Assembly (NCBI GenBank): GCA_046351325.1
Contig: JAXLYR010000001.1
Location: 124,001 to 188,000, forward strand
DNA from: Xiheicaenibacterium sp046351325
Lineage (GTDB): Bacteria; Myxococcota_A; Polyangia; Polyangiales; Polyangiaceae
Direction of reading: 5' to 3'
DNA length: 64,000 bases
The notes below the pieces were generated by a model. It made no database searches. It saw nothing but the letters and a program-made list of their open reading frames with translations, and was not told the DNA's origin. Shown piece after piece: positions 12,552 through 21,472 of the stretch; the stretch's first letter is position 1, and each line of letters begins with the position of its first letter. The position numbers were made by a program, and so were the translations under genes.

Positions 12552-13748
12552 TCAGGCGAGGAGCTTCTCGAGCTCGGTGCGCTGGGCCGCCGCGTCGCGC
12601 CGCCCGGCCTCGATGAGCGAGCCGCAGAACTCCCCGTCGAAGAGGAGGAAGCTCGCCGCGTCGCCCGTCGTCCCCTCGTCGTCCTGGAAGAGGGCCTTGA
12701 GGATGCGCGCGACCGAGAGCACGCGACCGCTGCCGCTCAGGTGCGCGAGGTGCTCGGCCGCGAGCGCACCGAGATCGCGCGAGGGTCGGATATGGCAATA
12801 GCGGATCGCTCGATACGCAGGCCGATCGCGGAGCTTCAGCGCGGCGTGGACCTTCGTGAGCGCGTCGCCACACGACTCCTCGAGGATCTCGACCATGTCG
12901 TTGATGCGCTCGAGCCGATCGAGGTCGAACGCGATGCGATCGAGGAACACCGAGTCGAGGACCTTGCCGACGATCTGCCCGAAGCCGCTGAAGCCACCCT
13001 CGGGCGCGGAGAGCCGAGCCTCTGGGGCGGCCCGAACGCTCAGGATCAGCAGGCGATCGGCGCCGAGCCCGAGCGCGGGCGAGAGCGGCGTATTGCACCG
13101 CACGCCGCCGTCCATGTACCAGCGCCCGCCGACCTCGACCGGGGGGAAGATCATCGGGATCGCGGCCGACGCGAGCACGTGCGCTGGACCGAGCCCCGTG
13201 CGCACGACCGACGACGCGTCGCCGCCGCGTGACCATCGCGGCGAGAGCTCGTCTGCGTAGTCGACGAAGAAGCTCGTGCGACCGCTCGCGATGTCGGTCG
13301 CGGCGACGCCGACTGCGTCGAGCCTGCGGCTCTTCACGACCTTGCGCAGGCCCTTCCAGTCGGCCTTCTCACCGACGAGCTTCGCGATGCCGTCGACGCG
13401 CAGGAGCCCCACGGGCGGGCTGCGAACGGGCCGCCCGATGAGGCGCTTGCCGCCCGCCGCGAGGAGCTCTTGCAGCCCGCCGCGATCGACCGAGACGAGA
13501 TCGTCGACGACGAGCGTGCGCCAGATGTCCTCGAGCTCGTGCACGGCGCTCACCGACAGACCGCGAGACGCGATGTACGCCGCGTTCACGGCGCCGACGC
13601 TCGTGCCGGTGATCACGCGCACGCGATCGAGGAGCGCAGGGAGCTCGTCCGCGATGTAGCCGAGCGCGCCGGCCTCGTAGGCCCCGCGCGCCCCGCCGCC
13701 CGAGAGGACGAGCCCGATGCTGGGTCGCGCTTCTTCTGGGCTCGTCAT
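12552..13748 (-). CDS. Patatin-like phospholipase
   Basis: The 398-residue protein has the patatin oxyanion motif GGGARG (residues 17-22), nucleophile GTSVG with Ser50, and the catalytic DGG in WYMDGGVRCN. This Ser-Asp dyad hydrolyses acyl esters of phospholipids or neutral lipids. No signal peptide is seen, as in RssA/RssA-like cytosolic members. The C-terminal ~130 residues are helical. It is convergent with the photolyase gene with only 1 bp between the stops. Confidence 0.9.
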   Translation of the reverse strand: MTSPEEARPSIGLVLSGGGARGAYEAGALGYIADELPALLDRVRVITGTSVGAVNAAYIASRGLSVSAVHELEDIWRTLVVDDLVSVDRGGLQELLAAGGKRLIGRPVRSPPVGLLRVDGIAKLVGEKADWKGLRKVVKSRRLDAVGVAATDIASGRTSFFVDYADELSPRWSRGGDASSVVRTGLGPAHVLASAAIPMIFPPVEVGGRWYMDGGVRCNTPLSPALGLGADRLLILSVRAAPEARLSAPEGGFSGFGQIVGKVLDSVFLDRIAFDLDRLERINDMVEILEESCGDALTKVHAALKLRDRPAYRAIRYCHIRPSRDLGALAAEHLAHLSGSGRVLSVARILKALFQDDEGTTGDAASFLLFDGEFCGSLIEAGRRDAAAQRTELEKLLA

Positions 13749-13910
13749 CGTATGGCGCTACCCGATCGCGCAAGCAAAGAAGGCATCTCGATCATCGTAT
13801 CGGCGCGCCTGCTCGCGCACCACCCAAGTCGTATCCCCCTGCTTTTTCCCTCGTGAAGTGCATCACCGAACGATAGATTGGCAAAGGGTCTCAACGGGGC
13901 AGGGTCGACC

Positions 13911-15170
13911 ATGCGCAAGAACGAAATCGATGCCCTCGTACGCGCGCACCAAGGCCGCGTCGGCGCGGTCGCTTCGCTCCACCTGCTGCGGCAGGCACGG
14001 CTCGAGCCCGACGATCACGCGTTCCTGCGCGCGCACGCGGACAGCCTCGGGCCCTCGGATCTCTTGCGTTGGCGCTCGCGCTGCGAGCCGAGCCACACAG
14101 CCGACGTCCTCCGCGAGCTCGCGCGCCGCGCGATCGACGATCCCTCGAGCTTCCGCCACGAGGTCCTCGACGCGCCGAAGCTCGACATCCCCGAGCACGA
14201 GTGGAAGACGCTCGCCGATCTCGTGCGCGGTCGCGTGCCCGACGCGGTCTTCGCCATCGTCCTCGAGCGCGGCGGGCCTCGGCCGAAGCGGCCGCCGCCG
14301 ACGAACCTCTTCACGCCGAAGAGCTACGACTCGATCGACGCAGCCTCGGAGCTCGACGACGACGACGGCACCGCCATCGATCTCGACGCCGCGCGCGCCC
14401 TGCCGCTCGAGGATGTCCTCGCGAAGCTCCGCACGAAGAAGCTCGACGCGACCGAGGCCTCGCTCCGTTCGTTCCTCGTCGAGCGCGCGCAACGCGACGC
14501 CGAAGACTGGTCCCGTCTCGCGCCCGATCTGCCCGGCTGCGCGCGCGACGCCGTGCTCATCAAGCTCACCGCGAGCGTGCGCCCCGACGAGCGCGTGCAC
14601 CTCCTCATGTGGCTCGAGCGCTTCGACATGCCGCGCGCCGAGCTCTTGAGGCTCGCGTTCGACGAGCCTCGCCCGATCCCCGCGAGCCTCGGCCTCGTGG
14701 GTTGGCTCGCGGAGAAGCTCTCGACCCCGCGCGCGTGGCGCGAGCACGGCGCTGCAGTCCTTCGTGCGCTCCTCGATCGTCGCGCGTTCGGTGAGCTCGG
14801 TGACGTCGTCGCGCTCGTCTCGAGCGACAGCGAGCGCGCGCATCGCAGCGCCGTCGTCTCGGAGATCCACGCAGCCATGGGCGAGGTCCTCGCGGCCATC
14901 GCCGTCGAGGCGACCGAGCTCACCGATCGACCTCGCGCGCTCGCCGCGCTCGCTGCGCTCTCGTCTCTCGGGGTCTCCTCTTCCGTCGAGCCGCAGAGCA
15001 CCGTCGCGGGCTCCCTCGCGAAGCTCGCAAAGTCCAATTTTATGGATGATGCACCGTTCGCAGAGCTCGTGCGGTCGACCCACCGCGCGCCCTCCCCGGT
15101 GCTCGACGCGAACGCTCTCTGCGAGGCCATCGTCGCCTCCATCCACGCCTTCGCGGACGCGACGCGCTGA
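13911..15170 (+). CDS. Helical repeat-like protein of unknown function
   Basis: A 419-residue soluble protein rich in Ala, Leu, Arg and Glu. It has repeated helix pairs suggestive of an armadillo/HEAT-like solenoid (for example LHLLRQARLEPDDHAFLRAH, then several LLRALLD-type helices). No catalytic motif, signal or membrane segment was seen. I chose ATG 13911 (MRKNEIDALV), preceded by GGGGCAGGG; a TTG 11 codons upstream is possible. Convergent with the thiolase gene. Confidence 0.7.
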   Translation: MRKNEIDALVRAHQGRVGAVASLHLLRQARLEPDDHAFLRAHADSLGPSDLLRWRSRCEPSHTADVLRELARRAIDDPSSFRHEVLDAPKLDIPEHEWKTLADLVRGRVPDAVFAIVLERGGPRPKRPPPTNLFTPKSYDSIDAASELDDDDGTAIDLDAARALPLEDVLAKLRTKKLDATEASLRSFLVERAQRDAEDWSRLAPDLPGCARDAVLIKLTASVRPDERVHLLMWLERFDMPRAELLRLAFDEPRPIPASLGLVGWLAEKLSTPRAWREHGAAVLRALLDRRAFGELGDVVALVSSDSERAHRSAVVSEIHAAMGEVLAAIAVEATELTDRPRALAALAALSSLGVSSSVEPQSTVAGSLAKLAKSNFMDDAPFAELVRSTHRAPSPVLDANALCEAIVASIHAFADATR

Positions 15171-15194
15171 GCCCGCCCGGGGTCTCTCGGGCGA

Positions 15195-15235
15195 CAAAAA
15201 CGACGATGGCTCCGGATTTTGCTCCGGAGCCATCG
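15195..15235 (-). terminator. Intrinsic terminator for the thiolase gene
   Basis: A perfect 13-bp stem (15204-15216 with 15223-15235) encloses the loop TTTTGC. Read on the minus strand, the stem is followed within a few bases by a run of five T residues (15200-15195). It lies about 190 bp beyond the thiolase stop. On the plus strand there is no T tract after the stem. Confidence 0.75.
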
Positions 15236-15345
15236 CCGCCCAAGCACCCCTCTCGGCTCGGACCTCCAAATGACCACGAGGGAGGCCGGTTCGCAAGCGA
15301 ACCTTGAGGTTTGACGGCAAATCAATAATCAAGTACGCTTGACTA

Positions 15346-15408
15346 GTCTACGATCGTGGACACTCGCCCGTCATTTCAGGGTCAGGTGTTGTCTACGATC
15401 GTGGACAC
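15346..15408. repeat. Two copies of an 18-bp imperfect palindrome
   Basis: GTCTACGATCGTGGACAC occurs at 15346-15363 and exactly again at 15391-15408, 45 bp apart. Each copy holds a 16-bp near-palindrome (GTCTACGATCGTGGAC, one mismatched pair) with core ACGATCGT. They lie in a convergent intergenic space just beyond the thiolase stop, where an operator for either gene is unexpected. Confidence 0.7.
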
Positions 15409-15422
15409 CGGACGCGACTCGG

Positions 15423-16619
15423 TCAGAGCGCCTCGAGCACGACCGCGATGCCTTGACCGCCGCCGATGCACGCCGAGCCGACGCCGTAGCGCTTGCCAGT
15501 GCGGCGAAGCGTGTGGACGAGGTTCGCCGTGATGCGCGCGCCCGACGCGCCGAGCGGGTGCCCGAGCGCGATCGCGCCACCGTTCACGTTCACCTTCTCC
15601 TCGGGGAGCTCGAGCTCCTTCTGCACGGCGAGGAACTGCGGCGCGAAGGCCTCGTTGACGTCGAAGAGATCGATCTTGTCGAGGGTGAGCCCGGCGCGAT
15701 CGAGCGCGCTGCGGATCGACGGCGCGGGCCCGATGCCCATGATGTTGGGGTCGACGCCGGCGACGCCCCACTGCACGAGCCGCGCGAGCCCCTTGAGACC
15801 ACGCGCGCGCGCCCAGTCGGCCTCGCAGACGATGAGCGCCGCCGCGCCGTCGCAGATGCCCGAGGCGTTGCCCGCGGTGACGACGCCGTCCTTCTTGAAG
15901 ACGGGAGCGAGCTTGGCGAGGCCCTCGAGGGTCGTCTCCGGCCGCGCGTGTTCGTCGCGCGAGATGGTGATCTCCTTGCGACCCGCCTTCACCGTGATCG
16001 GCGCGAGCTCGTCCTTGAACGCGCCGGCCTGATCGGCCTCGGCCCAACGACGCTGCGAGCGGAGCGCGAACGCGTCGGCCTGCTCGCGCGTGATGCCGTA
16101 TTTGACGGCCAGGTTCTCGGCGGTGATCGCCATCGGGGTCTTCGTGTAGCTGTCGGTCAGCGCCTCCCAGAGCGAGTCGACGAGCACGGGCGGCTTGCCG
16201 AACTTCGCCCCGCCGTCGCGCATCCCGAAGAACACGTGGGGAGCCTGCGTCATGTTCTCGCTGCCCGCGGCGAGCACACACGCCGCGTCGCCGAGGAGGA
16301 TCTGCTCGGCCGCGGTGACGACGGCTTGGAACCCCGAACCGCAGAGCCGGTTGACGGTGAGCGCAGGCTTCTCGATCGGCACGCCGGCCTTCAGCCCGAC
16401 GTGGCGCGCGCCGTAGATCGCGTCGCCGCTCGTCTGCTGCACGTTGCCGAGGATGACTTGGTCGATGTCCGCAGCCGCGACGCCCGCAGCCTCGAGCGCT
16501 GCCTTGGACGCGTGCACCGCGAGGTCGATCGCGCTCACGTCTTTCAGGCCGCCCGCGAGCGCGCCGAAGGGCGTGCGCTTCGCACCGACGATCCAGATCT
16601 CTTTGTCGAGCTTCTTCAT
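15423..16619 (-). CDS. Thiolase (acetyl-CoA C-acyltransferase)
   Basis: The 398-residue enzyme has the full thiolase set. The acyl-accepting Cys93 is in NRLCGSGFQA, followed by NEAFAPQ, the catalytic-His segment GGAIALGHPLGASG, and the second Cys384 in SACIGGGQG. Overall it reads closer to the ACAA2-type 3-ketoacyl-CoA thiolase than to PhaA. It cleaves 3-ketoacyl-CoA in fatty acid oxidation or condenses acetyl-CoA. It stands alone, without a FadB partner in the window. ATG 16619 is the natural family start. Confidence 0.93.
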   Translation of the reverse strand: MKKLDKEIWIVGAKRTPFGALAGGLKDVSAIDLAVHASKAALEAAGVAAADIDQVILGNVQQTSGDAIYGARHVGLKAGVPIEKPALTVNRLCGSGFQAVVTAAEQILLGDAACVLAAGSENMTQAPHVFFGMRDGGAKFGKPPVLVDSLWEALTDSYTKTPMAITAENLAVKYGITREQADAFALRSQRRWAEADQAGAFKDELAPITVKAGRKEITISRDEHARPETTLEGLAKLAPVFKKDGVVTAGNASGICDGAAALIVCEADWARARGLKGLARLVQWGVAGVDPNIMGIGPAPSIRSALDRAGLTLDKIDLFDVNEAFAPQFLAVQKELELPEEKVNVNGGAIALGHPLGASGARITANLVHTLRRTGKRYGVGSACIGGGQGIAVVLEAL

Positions 16620-16690
16620 GCGCGGCCCATAACGCGGGCTCGCGCCGCGAGGAAGCGCACAGCCCAGGAGGGCTCTGGTACCTTCGGCCC

Positions 16691-17662
16691 GTGCCGGAGC
16701 TGCCCGACGTCGCGATCTACGTGGAGCACCTCGCGGCGCGCACGATCGGCAAGCCTCTCAACCACGTGCGCTTCGCGAGTCCGTTCGTCCTGCGCACGGC
16801 GGTCCCACCCATCCGCGAGGCCGAGGGCCGAGTCGTTCGCCGTGTGTTTCGCCTGGGAAAGCGCATCGTCTTCGAGCTCGACGGCGACCGCTTCTTGGTG
16901 ATCCACCTGATGGTCGCGGGCCGCTTCCGTTGGCTCGCCGAGAACGCGAAGCTCCCCGGCAAAATCGGCCTCGCGGCGTTCGACTTCCCCGGCGGAACGC
17001 TCGCGCTCACCGAGGCCAGCACCAAGAAGCGCGCTGCGATCCATTTCGTCATCGGTGAGGCCGCCGCACGCGAGCTGCATCGTGGCGGCATCGAGCCGCT
17101 CGAGATCTCGCTCGAGGAGTTCGCGGGCGCCGTGCGCCGCGAGAACCACACCCTCAAGAGAACGCTGACGGACCAGCGTTTCCTCAGCGGCATCGGCAAC
17201 GCCTACTCCGACGAGATCCTCTTCGAGGCGCAGCTCTCTCCGCTCAAGCACTCCGCGACGCTCGACGACGCCGACATGAAGCGCCTCTACGACGCGACGC
17301 GCGCCGTCCTCACGTCATGGGTCGAGCGGCTGCGGGCGGTCTACGCGCAGGGCTTCCCCGAGGGCGTGACGGCGTTCCGCGAGGAGATGAAGGTCCACGG
17401 GCGCTACGGCAAACCTTGTCCGCGGTGTGGAGCGCCGGTGCAGCGCATCGTCCACGCCGACAACGAGATCAACTACTGCGCGGGCTGCCAAACAGGCGGC
17501 AAACTGCTCGCCGATCGCTCGCTGTCGCGCCTCCTCGGCAAAGACTGGCCGAAGACCCTCGAGGAGCTCGAGGACAAGCGCCCTGCGGCGATCCTCAAGC
17601 CGAACCCCGCGCGCTCGACGCGCGCGCCGAAGAAGACCGCTGCGCGCGAACCCACGAGCTGA
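16691..17662 (+). CDS. Fpg/Nei-family DNA glycosylase/AP lyase
   Basis: The 323-residue protein starts MPELPD, giving the N-terminal Pro nucleophile and Glu3 used for base excision. It contains the conserved Lys in RLGKRIVFEL, the H2TH region QRFLSGIGNAYSDEILF, and a C-terminal zinc finger CPRCG...CAGCQ. The family removes oxidised purines or pyrimidines and nicks the AP site. The motif is PELPD rather than PELPEV, so 8-oxoG versus Nei-like specificity is open. A Lys/Arg-rich tail ends in a 13-bp tandem repeat that contains the stop. The start is GTG. Confidence 0.9.
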   Translation: MPELPDVAIYVEHLAARTIGKPLNHVRFASPFVLRTAVPPIREAEGRVVRRVFRLGKRIVFELDGDRFLVIHLMVAGRFRWLAENAKLPGKIGLAAFDFPGGTLALTEASTKKRAAIHFVIGEAAARELHRGGIEPLEISLEEFAGAVRRENHTLKRTLTDQRFLSGIGNAYSDEILFEAQLSPLKHSATLDDADMKRLYDATRAVLTSWVERLRAVYAQGFPEGVTAFREEMKVHGRYGKPCPRCGAPVQRIVHADNEINYCAGCQTGGKLLADRSLSRLLGKDWPKTLEELEDKRPAAILKPNPARSTRAPKKTAAREPTS

Positions 17663-17702
17663 GCCCACGAGCTGAGCCCACGAGCTGAGCCCACGAGCAG
17701 AG
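17651..17702. repeat. Four tandem copies of a 13-bp unit spanning a stop codon
   Basis: CCCACGAGCTGAG is repeated at 17651, 17664 and 17677, with a one-base variant at 17690. The glycosylase stop TGA (17660-17662) lies in the first copy. Because 13 is not a multiple of 3, copy-number change downstream of the stop is neutral. Confidence 0.9.
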
Positions 17703-17710
17703 CCGAAGCG

Positions 17711-18058
17711 TCAGTCGAACGACGTGGGCTGCGACCCCGCAAGGTCGTCCGCTGCGTCCTGCACGAGCACGAAGGGCTGCACGACGATCGCGAGCCAGCG
17801 ACGCCCAGTCTCGAGCGGCCACGACGCGCGCTCTGCGACCGAGGGCTTGCGGAGCTTGCCGCCCTCGATCCAGCCGCGGACGATCTCCACCGAGTCCTGC
17901 GCGACGGCGACGCCGCAGTCGACGAGATCGAGATCCGCGCGCACGACGAAGACGGCGTCGCGCGCGATGTGCGCCGCGAGATCGGAGTAAAACACCGCGC
18001 CGCGCCGACGCTCGAGCTGGTAGCGCACGGCCTCGGCCATCGTCATGGGCTCGGACAT
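17711..18058 (-). CDS. DUF2288 family protein
   Basis: The 115-residue protein matches the small DUF2288 family. It has an acidic/hydrophobic core VFVVRADLDLVDCGVAVAQD, then WIEGGKLRKPS and WLAIVVQPFVLVQD. No function is established for the family. It is predicted soluble and cytosolic. ATG 18058 (MSEPM) is used; an ATG a few codons in is also possible. Its stop is 49 bp from the tandem repeat after the glycosylase gene. Confidence 0.8.
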   Translation of the reverse strand: MSEPMTMAEAVRYQLERRRGAVFYSDLAAHIARDAVFVVRADLDLVDCGVAVAQDSVEIVRGWIEGGKLRKPSVAERASWPLETGRRWLAIVVQPFVLVQDAADDLAGSQPTSFD

Positions 18059-18117
18059 CGGACGAACCTTGGCGTGGAGCCCGAGCTTCGTCCAGCGAGT
18101 TCAGATCGAGCGAGCGC

Positions 18118-18813
18118 TCACTCGCTCGGTCGCGTGTAGAGCGCGCCGACGACCACGCCCTTGCCGACCCGCGCGCCGACCAAGAGCCGCACGCGCCGCG
18201 CGCCGCGGAGCTCGACGCAACCGAAGCGCCCGCCCGCGACGGCCTCCTGCGCGTCCTTGTGATCGATCGCCGCGAGCCTGCGATTCGCCCCGTCCCGATC
18301 CTCCACCTCGATCGCGACGTCGACCTCGACGACGCCGAGCCCTCCATGCGCGATCGCTGTCGCGCAGACGTCGCGTTCGAAATCGAAGACCTCGCTCGCG
18401 ACGTCACCCTCGGCGAGCGTCGCGGCGAGGACAGCGCGCTCGATCGCGAGGCCGCGAGCCTCGGTGAGCGCGGTGTCTCCGAGCGCGGTCCGCGTGAGCT
18501 CGGCCGAAGGCTCCGCGTCGGCGGGGCGCATCGCGACGAAGCTCCCCGCGAGCTTTCCTTCGAAGAACGACCTCGCGAGAGCGTCCTCCTCGATGGGGAC
18601 GAGCGGCTCGACGCGAGGCGCTGCGGAGGCCGCGGAGGGCCGCGCCGTGGGTGAGGGACGCGGGCGCGCCGAGGGCGCCGACGAGCCGCTCGCGCGAGGT
18701 CGCGGCCTGGGCTCCGGCGCTGACGATGCGCACCCGATGCTCGCGCGAACGAGGAAGAACGCGAGCGTTGCGAGCACGCTCGCTCGTGCCCACCGTCGCC
18801 CGTTCCGCTCCAC
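18118..18813 (-). CDS. Probable lipoprotein of unknown function
   Basis: The 231-residue product has a basic N-terminus (MERNGRRWARAS), a hydrophobic stretch ending ASIGC that may be a lipobox, and a Pro/Ser/Arg-rich tether. A C-terminal domain of about 170 residues carries acidic helices and beta strands, and a late VRLLVGARVGKGVVVGALY. No family was recognised. I chose GTG 18813 because it places a signal sequence at the N-terminus and is divergent from the DHH gene at 18844 with a 30-bp gap. The stop lies inside a hairpin (18107-18128) without a T tract. Confidence 0.65.
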   Translation of the reverse strand: MERNGRRWARASVLATLAFFLVRASIGCASSAPEPRPRPRASGSSAPSARPRPSPTARPSAASAAPRVEPLVPIEEDALARSFFEGKLAGSFVAMRPADAEPSAELTRTALGDTALTEARGLAIERAVLAATLAEGDVASEVFDFERDVCATAIAHGGLGVVEVDVAIEVEDRDGANRRLAAIDHKDAQEAVAGGRFGCVELRGARRVRLLVGARVGKGVVVGALYTRPSE

Positions 18814-18843
18814 CGCCGCGAATGATAGACGGCTCTCCTTCGA

Positions 18844-19839
18844 ATGGCTCGCGCGCTCAGCGTCTTCGTCCACACCCACGGACACTGCTTCGACGGTCTC
18901 GCGAGCGCGGCGCTCTTCCAGCGGCTCATCCAGCTCGAGGAGCCCGACGCGAGGCTCGACGTCACCTTCCGCTCGTGCGGCTACAGCCCGAAGTTTCGCG
19001 CGGTGCCGACGCGCTGGCTCAGCGGAGACAGGAACGCGATCCTCGATTTTCGCTACACGGAGAGCGCGCGGCTCACGCACTACTTCGACCATCACGCGAC
19101 GGCCTTCGACTCGGAGGACGAGCGGCACGCCGCCGAGCTCGCCGCGGGTCGCGACCGGCGGCGGGCGCTCCACTTCGATCCGACCTGCTCGAGCTGCGCG
19201 AAGCTCATCGATCGCGTCGCGCGCGAGCGAGGCACTCCGCTCGACAGCGACGAGCTCGTGCGCTGGGCCGACTGCGTCGACGCCGCTCGCTTCGACAGCC
19301 CCGAGACTGCCTTCTTCGCGAAGGAGCCGGCCTTGGTGCTCGCCGACGTCGTCGAACGCCACGGCGACACGCCGTTCATCCAGCGCGTCGCTCCCTTGCT
19401 CGCGTCGAGGCCCCTCGACGAGGTCGCGGCCGACCCGAACATCGTCGCGCTCGCGAAACCCCTCGGCGACGCGAAGCGCGTCTTCCTCGACGCGATTCGA
19501 CAGCACGGCCGGATGGCGGACGGGATCGTCGTCATCGACCTCGCGGACGCTTCGCTGACCCCGGCCGGCAAGTTCGCGAGCTACGTGGCGTTCCCCACGT
19601 GCCGCTACGCGGTCGTGCTGCTGCGCACCCACAATCAGCTGAAGCTCGGGGTCAGCCACAATCCTTGGAGCGGGCTCGCGCGCGAGCACGACATCGCTGC
19701 GCTCTGCCGCGCCGAGGGGGGCGGCGGACACCCGATGGTGGGCGCGGTGAACTTCTCTCACGACTCGCTCGTCGAAGCGCGCGCGGCCTTGCGACGCGTG
19801 ACTGGAGCGCTGCAGCGCCCCCCGCCGTCGAGCGCGTGA
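18844..19839 (+). CDS. DHH/DHHA1-family phosphoesterase
   Basis: The 331-residue protein has the N-terminal metal motif HTHGHCFDGLASA and the DHH signature FDHHAT (Asp82-His83-His84). Late WADCVDAAR and a C-terminal GGGGHP typical of the DHHA1 substrate domain follow. The superfamily includes RecJ, oligoribonucleases and cyclic-dinucleotide phosphodiesterases. The compact size suggests an NrnA-like enzyme, but some family motifs are divergent and the substrate is not known. Confidence 0.85.
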   Translation: MARALSVFVHTHGHCFDGLASAALFQRLIQLEEPDARLDVTFRSCGYSPKFRAVPTRWLSGDRNAILDFRYTESARLTHYFDHHATAFDSEDERHAAELAAGRDRRRALHFDPTCSSCAKLIDRVARERGTPLDSDELVRWADCVDAARFDSPETAFFAKEPALVLADVVERHGDTPFIQRVAPLLASRPLDEVAADPNIVALAKPLGDAKRVFLDAIRQHGRMADGIVVIDLADASLTPAGKFASYVAFPTCRYAVVLLRTHNQLKLGVSHNPWSGLAREHDIAALCRAEGGGGHPMVGAVNFSHDSLVEARAALRRVTGALQRPPPSSA

Positions 19840-19861
19840 GCAGGCGCGCTATGATGAGGGG

Positions 19862-21469
19862 ATGAGGCTTTCCTTCTTTGTCGCCGTCCCTCTCCTCGCG
19901 GCCGCATGTGGCTCGGACCCTGTCGAGACCGGTGGCGGTGGATCGGGCGGCGAGAACGTCGGCGCGACCGCTCCTGGGGGCGCTGGCGGCGCGGGCGGCG
20001 CGGGCCCCGAGCTCTGCAAGCCGACCGGCGGCGGCCCGTTCTGGCTCGAAGAAGGCGAGTCCGTCACCGTCACGTTCACCTGCGAGACGGGCGCTCTCCT
20101 CGACGGCGCCGATCTCACCGTCGAGGGGCTCCCGGCGAACGCGACCTACGACGCCGCGAGCGCGTCGGTCACGTTCACTCCCGGGCTCGATCAGGCGAGC
20201 GTGTACCTCTGGCGCGCCACGCTCGGCGCGACCGGCGAGGTCGGCCTGGTGAAGGTGGGCGTCGCCGACAAGTTCGACGACCCGGCCAACGTGCCTGTCA
20301 CCGACCCGAGCGCTTACACTGAAGAGTACGGCCTCCCCGTCCTCTTCTTGTCGCCGGCCCCCACGTCGGAGACCTACGCGCCTGCGACGACCGTCTATCG
20401 CGGACACACGTACTCGATGCAAGCCAAGCTGCGCGGCGCAGCTTCGCTCAATTACCCGAAGAACAGCTTCACGCTCGAGTTCGACAAGGCCGACAAATTC
20501 GACGAGCCTTTCGAGGCCGACGGCTTCAACGGCCGGCGCAAGGTCGTCCTCATCTCGACCTTCGACGACAACTCCTATGTCCGCCAGCGGCTCGCCTACG
20601 ACCTTTGGGACCGACTGGACCCGGCGCACATCCAAATCAAGACTTACAGCGCTGTCATCTATGTCGACGGCGTCTACTTCGGGCTCTACACGGTATCGGA
20701 TCACGTCGACGGCTTCTTGATGGAGGATCACGGCTATTCGCAGGACGGCAACCTTTACAAGGCTGTCAACCACGACGCCAACTTCGCCCTCACCTCCATC
20801 CAGAACGGCGGCGCGCCGAAGGCCACGCTCCACGACGGCTACGAGAAGCGCGAGGGCACGCCGCTCGACGGCGAACCCGGCGCGTATGCGGACTTGGAGG
20901 AGCTCGTGAACTTCGTCGCGACGAGCGACTCCACGACCTTCTTGTCGGAGCTGCCTCAGCGGATCGATCAGCGCGACTTCCAGGATTGGTTCGTCTTCGT
21001 GACGTATCTATTGGCCGACGACTCGGCCGGCAAGAACAGCTACCTCTATCACGACCCGCAGGACCCGAATGGCGTCTTCCGTTATGCGCCTTGGGACTTC
21101 AACCACAGCTTCGGGCAGACGTGGCAGACCTTCCGCGAGGGCGCGTCCGCTTATGAAGACTATGCGGGCAACAATCGACTGTTCGCTCGCTTTCTCGAGG
21201 AGCCCTCTTTGACCGCCCCGCTCGAAGCGCGTTACTCCGCTGCCCTCAAAGGGGCTTTCAGCGCCGACGCAGTCAACGCTCTCGTCGACAGCTACGTAGC
21301 GCGGATCACCCCGAGCGCGCACCGCGACGAGCGCCGCTGGGAAGCCGAATACCGTGCGTTCCCCTGGTGGTCGAGCCGCACCGACTTCAACGACTTCGAG
21401 GGCGAGGTCGCTTATCTGAAGGCTTGGATCGAGGAGCGGTGGCAGTTCCAGTCGGCGCTCTATCCCTGA
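19862..21469 (+). CDS. CotH-like protein, surface lipoprotein
   Basis: The 535-residue protein begins with a lipoprotein signal (lipobox LAAAC) and a Gly-rich tether. An Ig-like region at about 60-150 holds NATYDAASASVTFTPG. The rest is a CotH domain: YSMQAKLRGAASLNYPKNSF, then VVLISTFDDNSYVRQRLAYD, GLYTVSDHVD and APWDFNHSFG. CotH proteins are atypical protein kinases that phosphorylate surface proteins; here it would act outside the cell or in the periplasm. The start is 22 nt after the preceding stop. Confidence 0.9.
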   Translation: MRLSFFVAVPLLAAACGSDPVETGGGGSGGENVGATAPGGAGGAGGAGPELCKPTGGGPFWLEEGESVTVTFTCETGALLDGADLTVEGLPANATYDAASASVTFTPGLDQASVYLWRATLGATGEVGLVKVGVADKFDDPANVPVTDPSAYTEEYGLPVLFLSPAPTSETYAPATTVYRGHTYSMQAKLRGAASLNYPKNSFTLEFDKADKFDEPFEADGFNGRRKVVLISTFDDNSYVRQRLAYDLWDRLDPAHIQIKTYSAVIYVDGVYFGLYTVSDHVDGFLMEDHGYSQDGNLYKAVNHDANFALTSIQNGGAPKATLHDGYEKREGTPLDGEPGAYADLEELVNFVATSDSTTFLSELPQRIDQRDFQDWFVFVTYLLADDSAGKNSYLYHDPQDPNGVFRYAPWDFNHSFGQTWQTFREGASAYEDYAGNNRLFARFLEEPSLTAPLEARYSAALKGAFSADAVNALVDSYVARITPSAHRDERRWEAEYRAFPWWSSRTDFNDFEGEVAYLKAWIEERWQFQSALYP

Positions 21470-21472
21470 TCG

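Noticed and set aside
15288..15303. GGTTCGC-AA-GCGAACC palindrome
   Set aside because: A 7-bp stem with a 2-nt loop, too tight for a terminator and without a nearby promoter; noted only as sequence structure.
18107..18128. Hairpin overlapping the end of the lipoprotein gene
   Set aside because: An 8-bp stem without a T tract on either strand; not convincing as a terminator.
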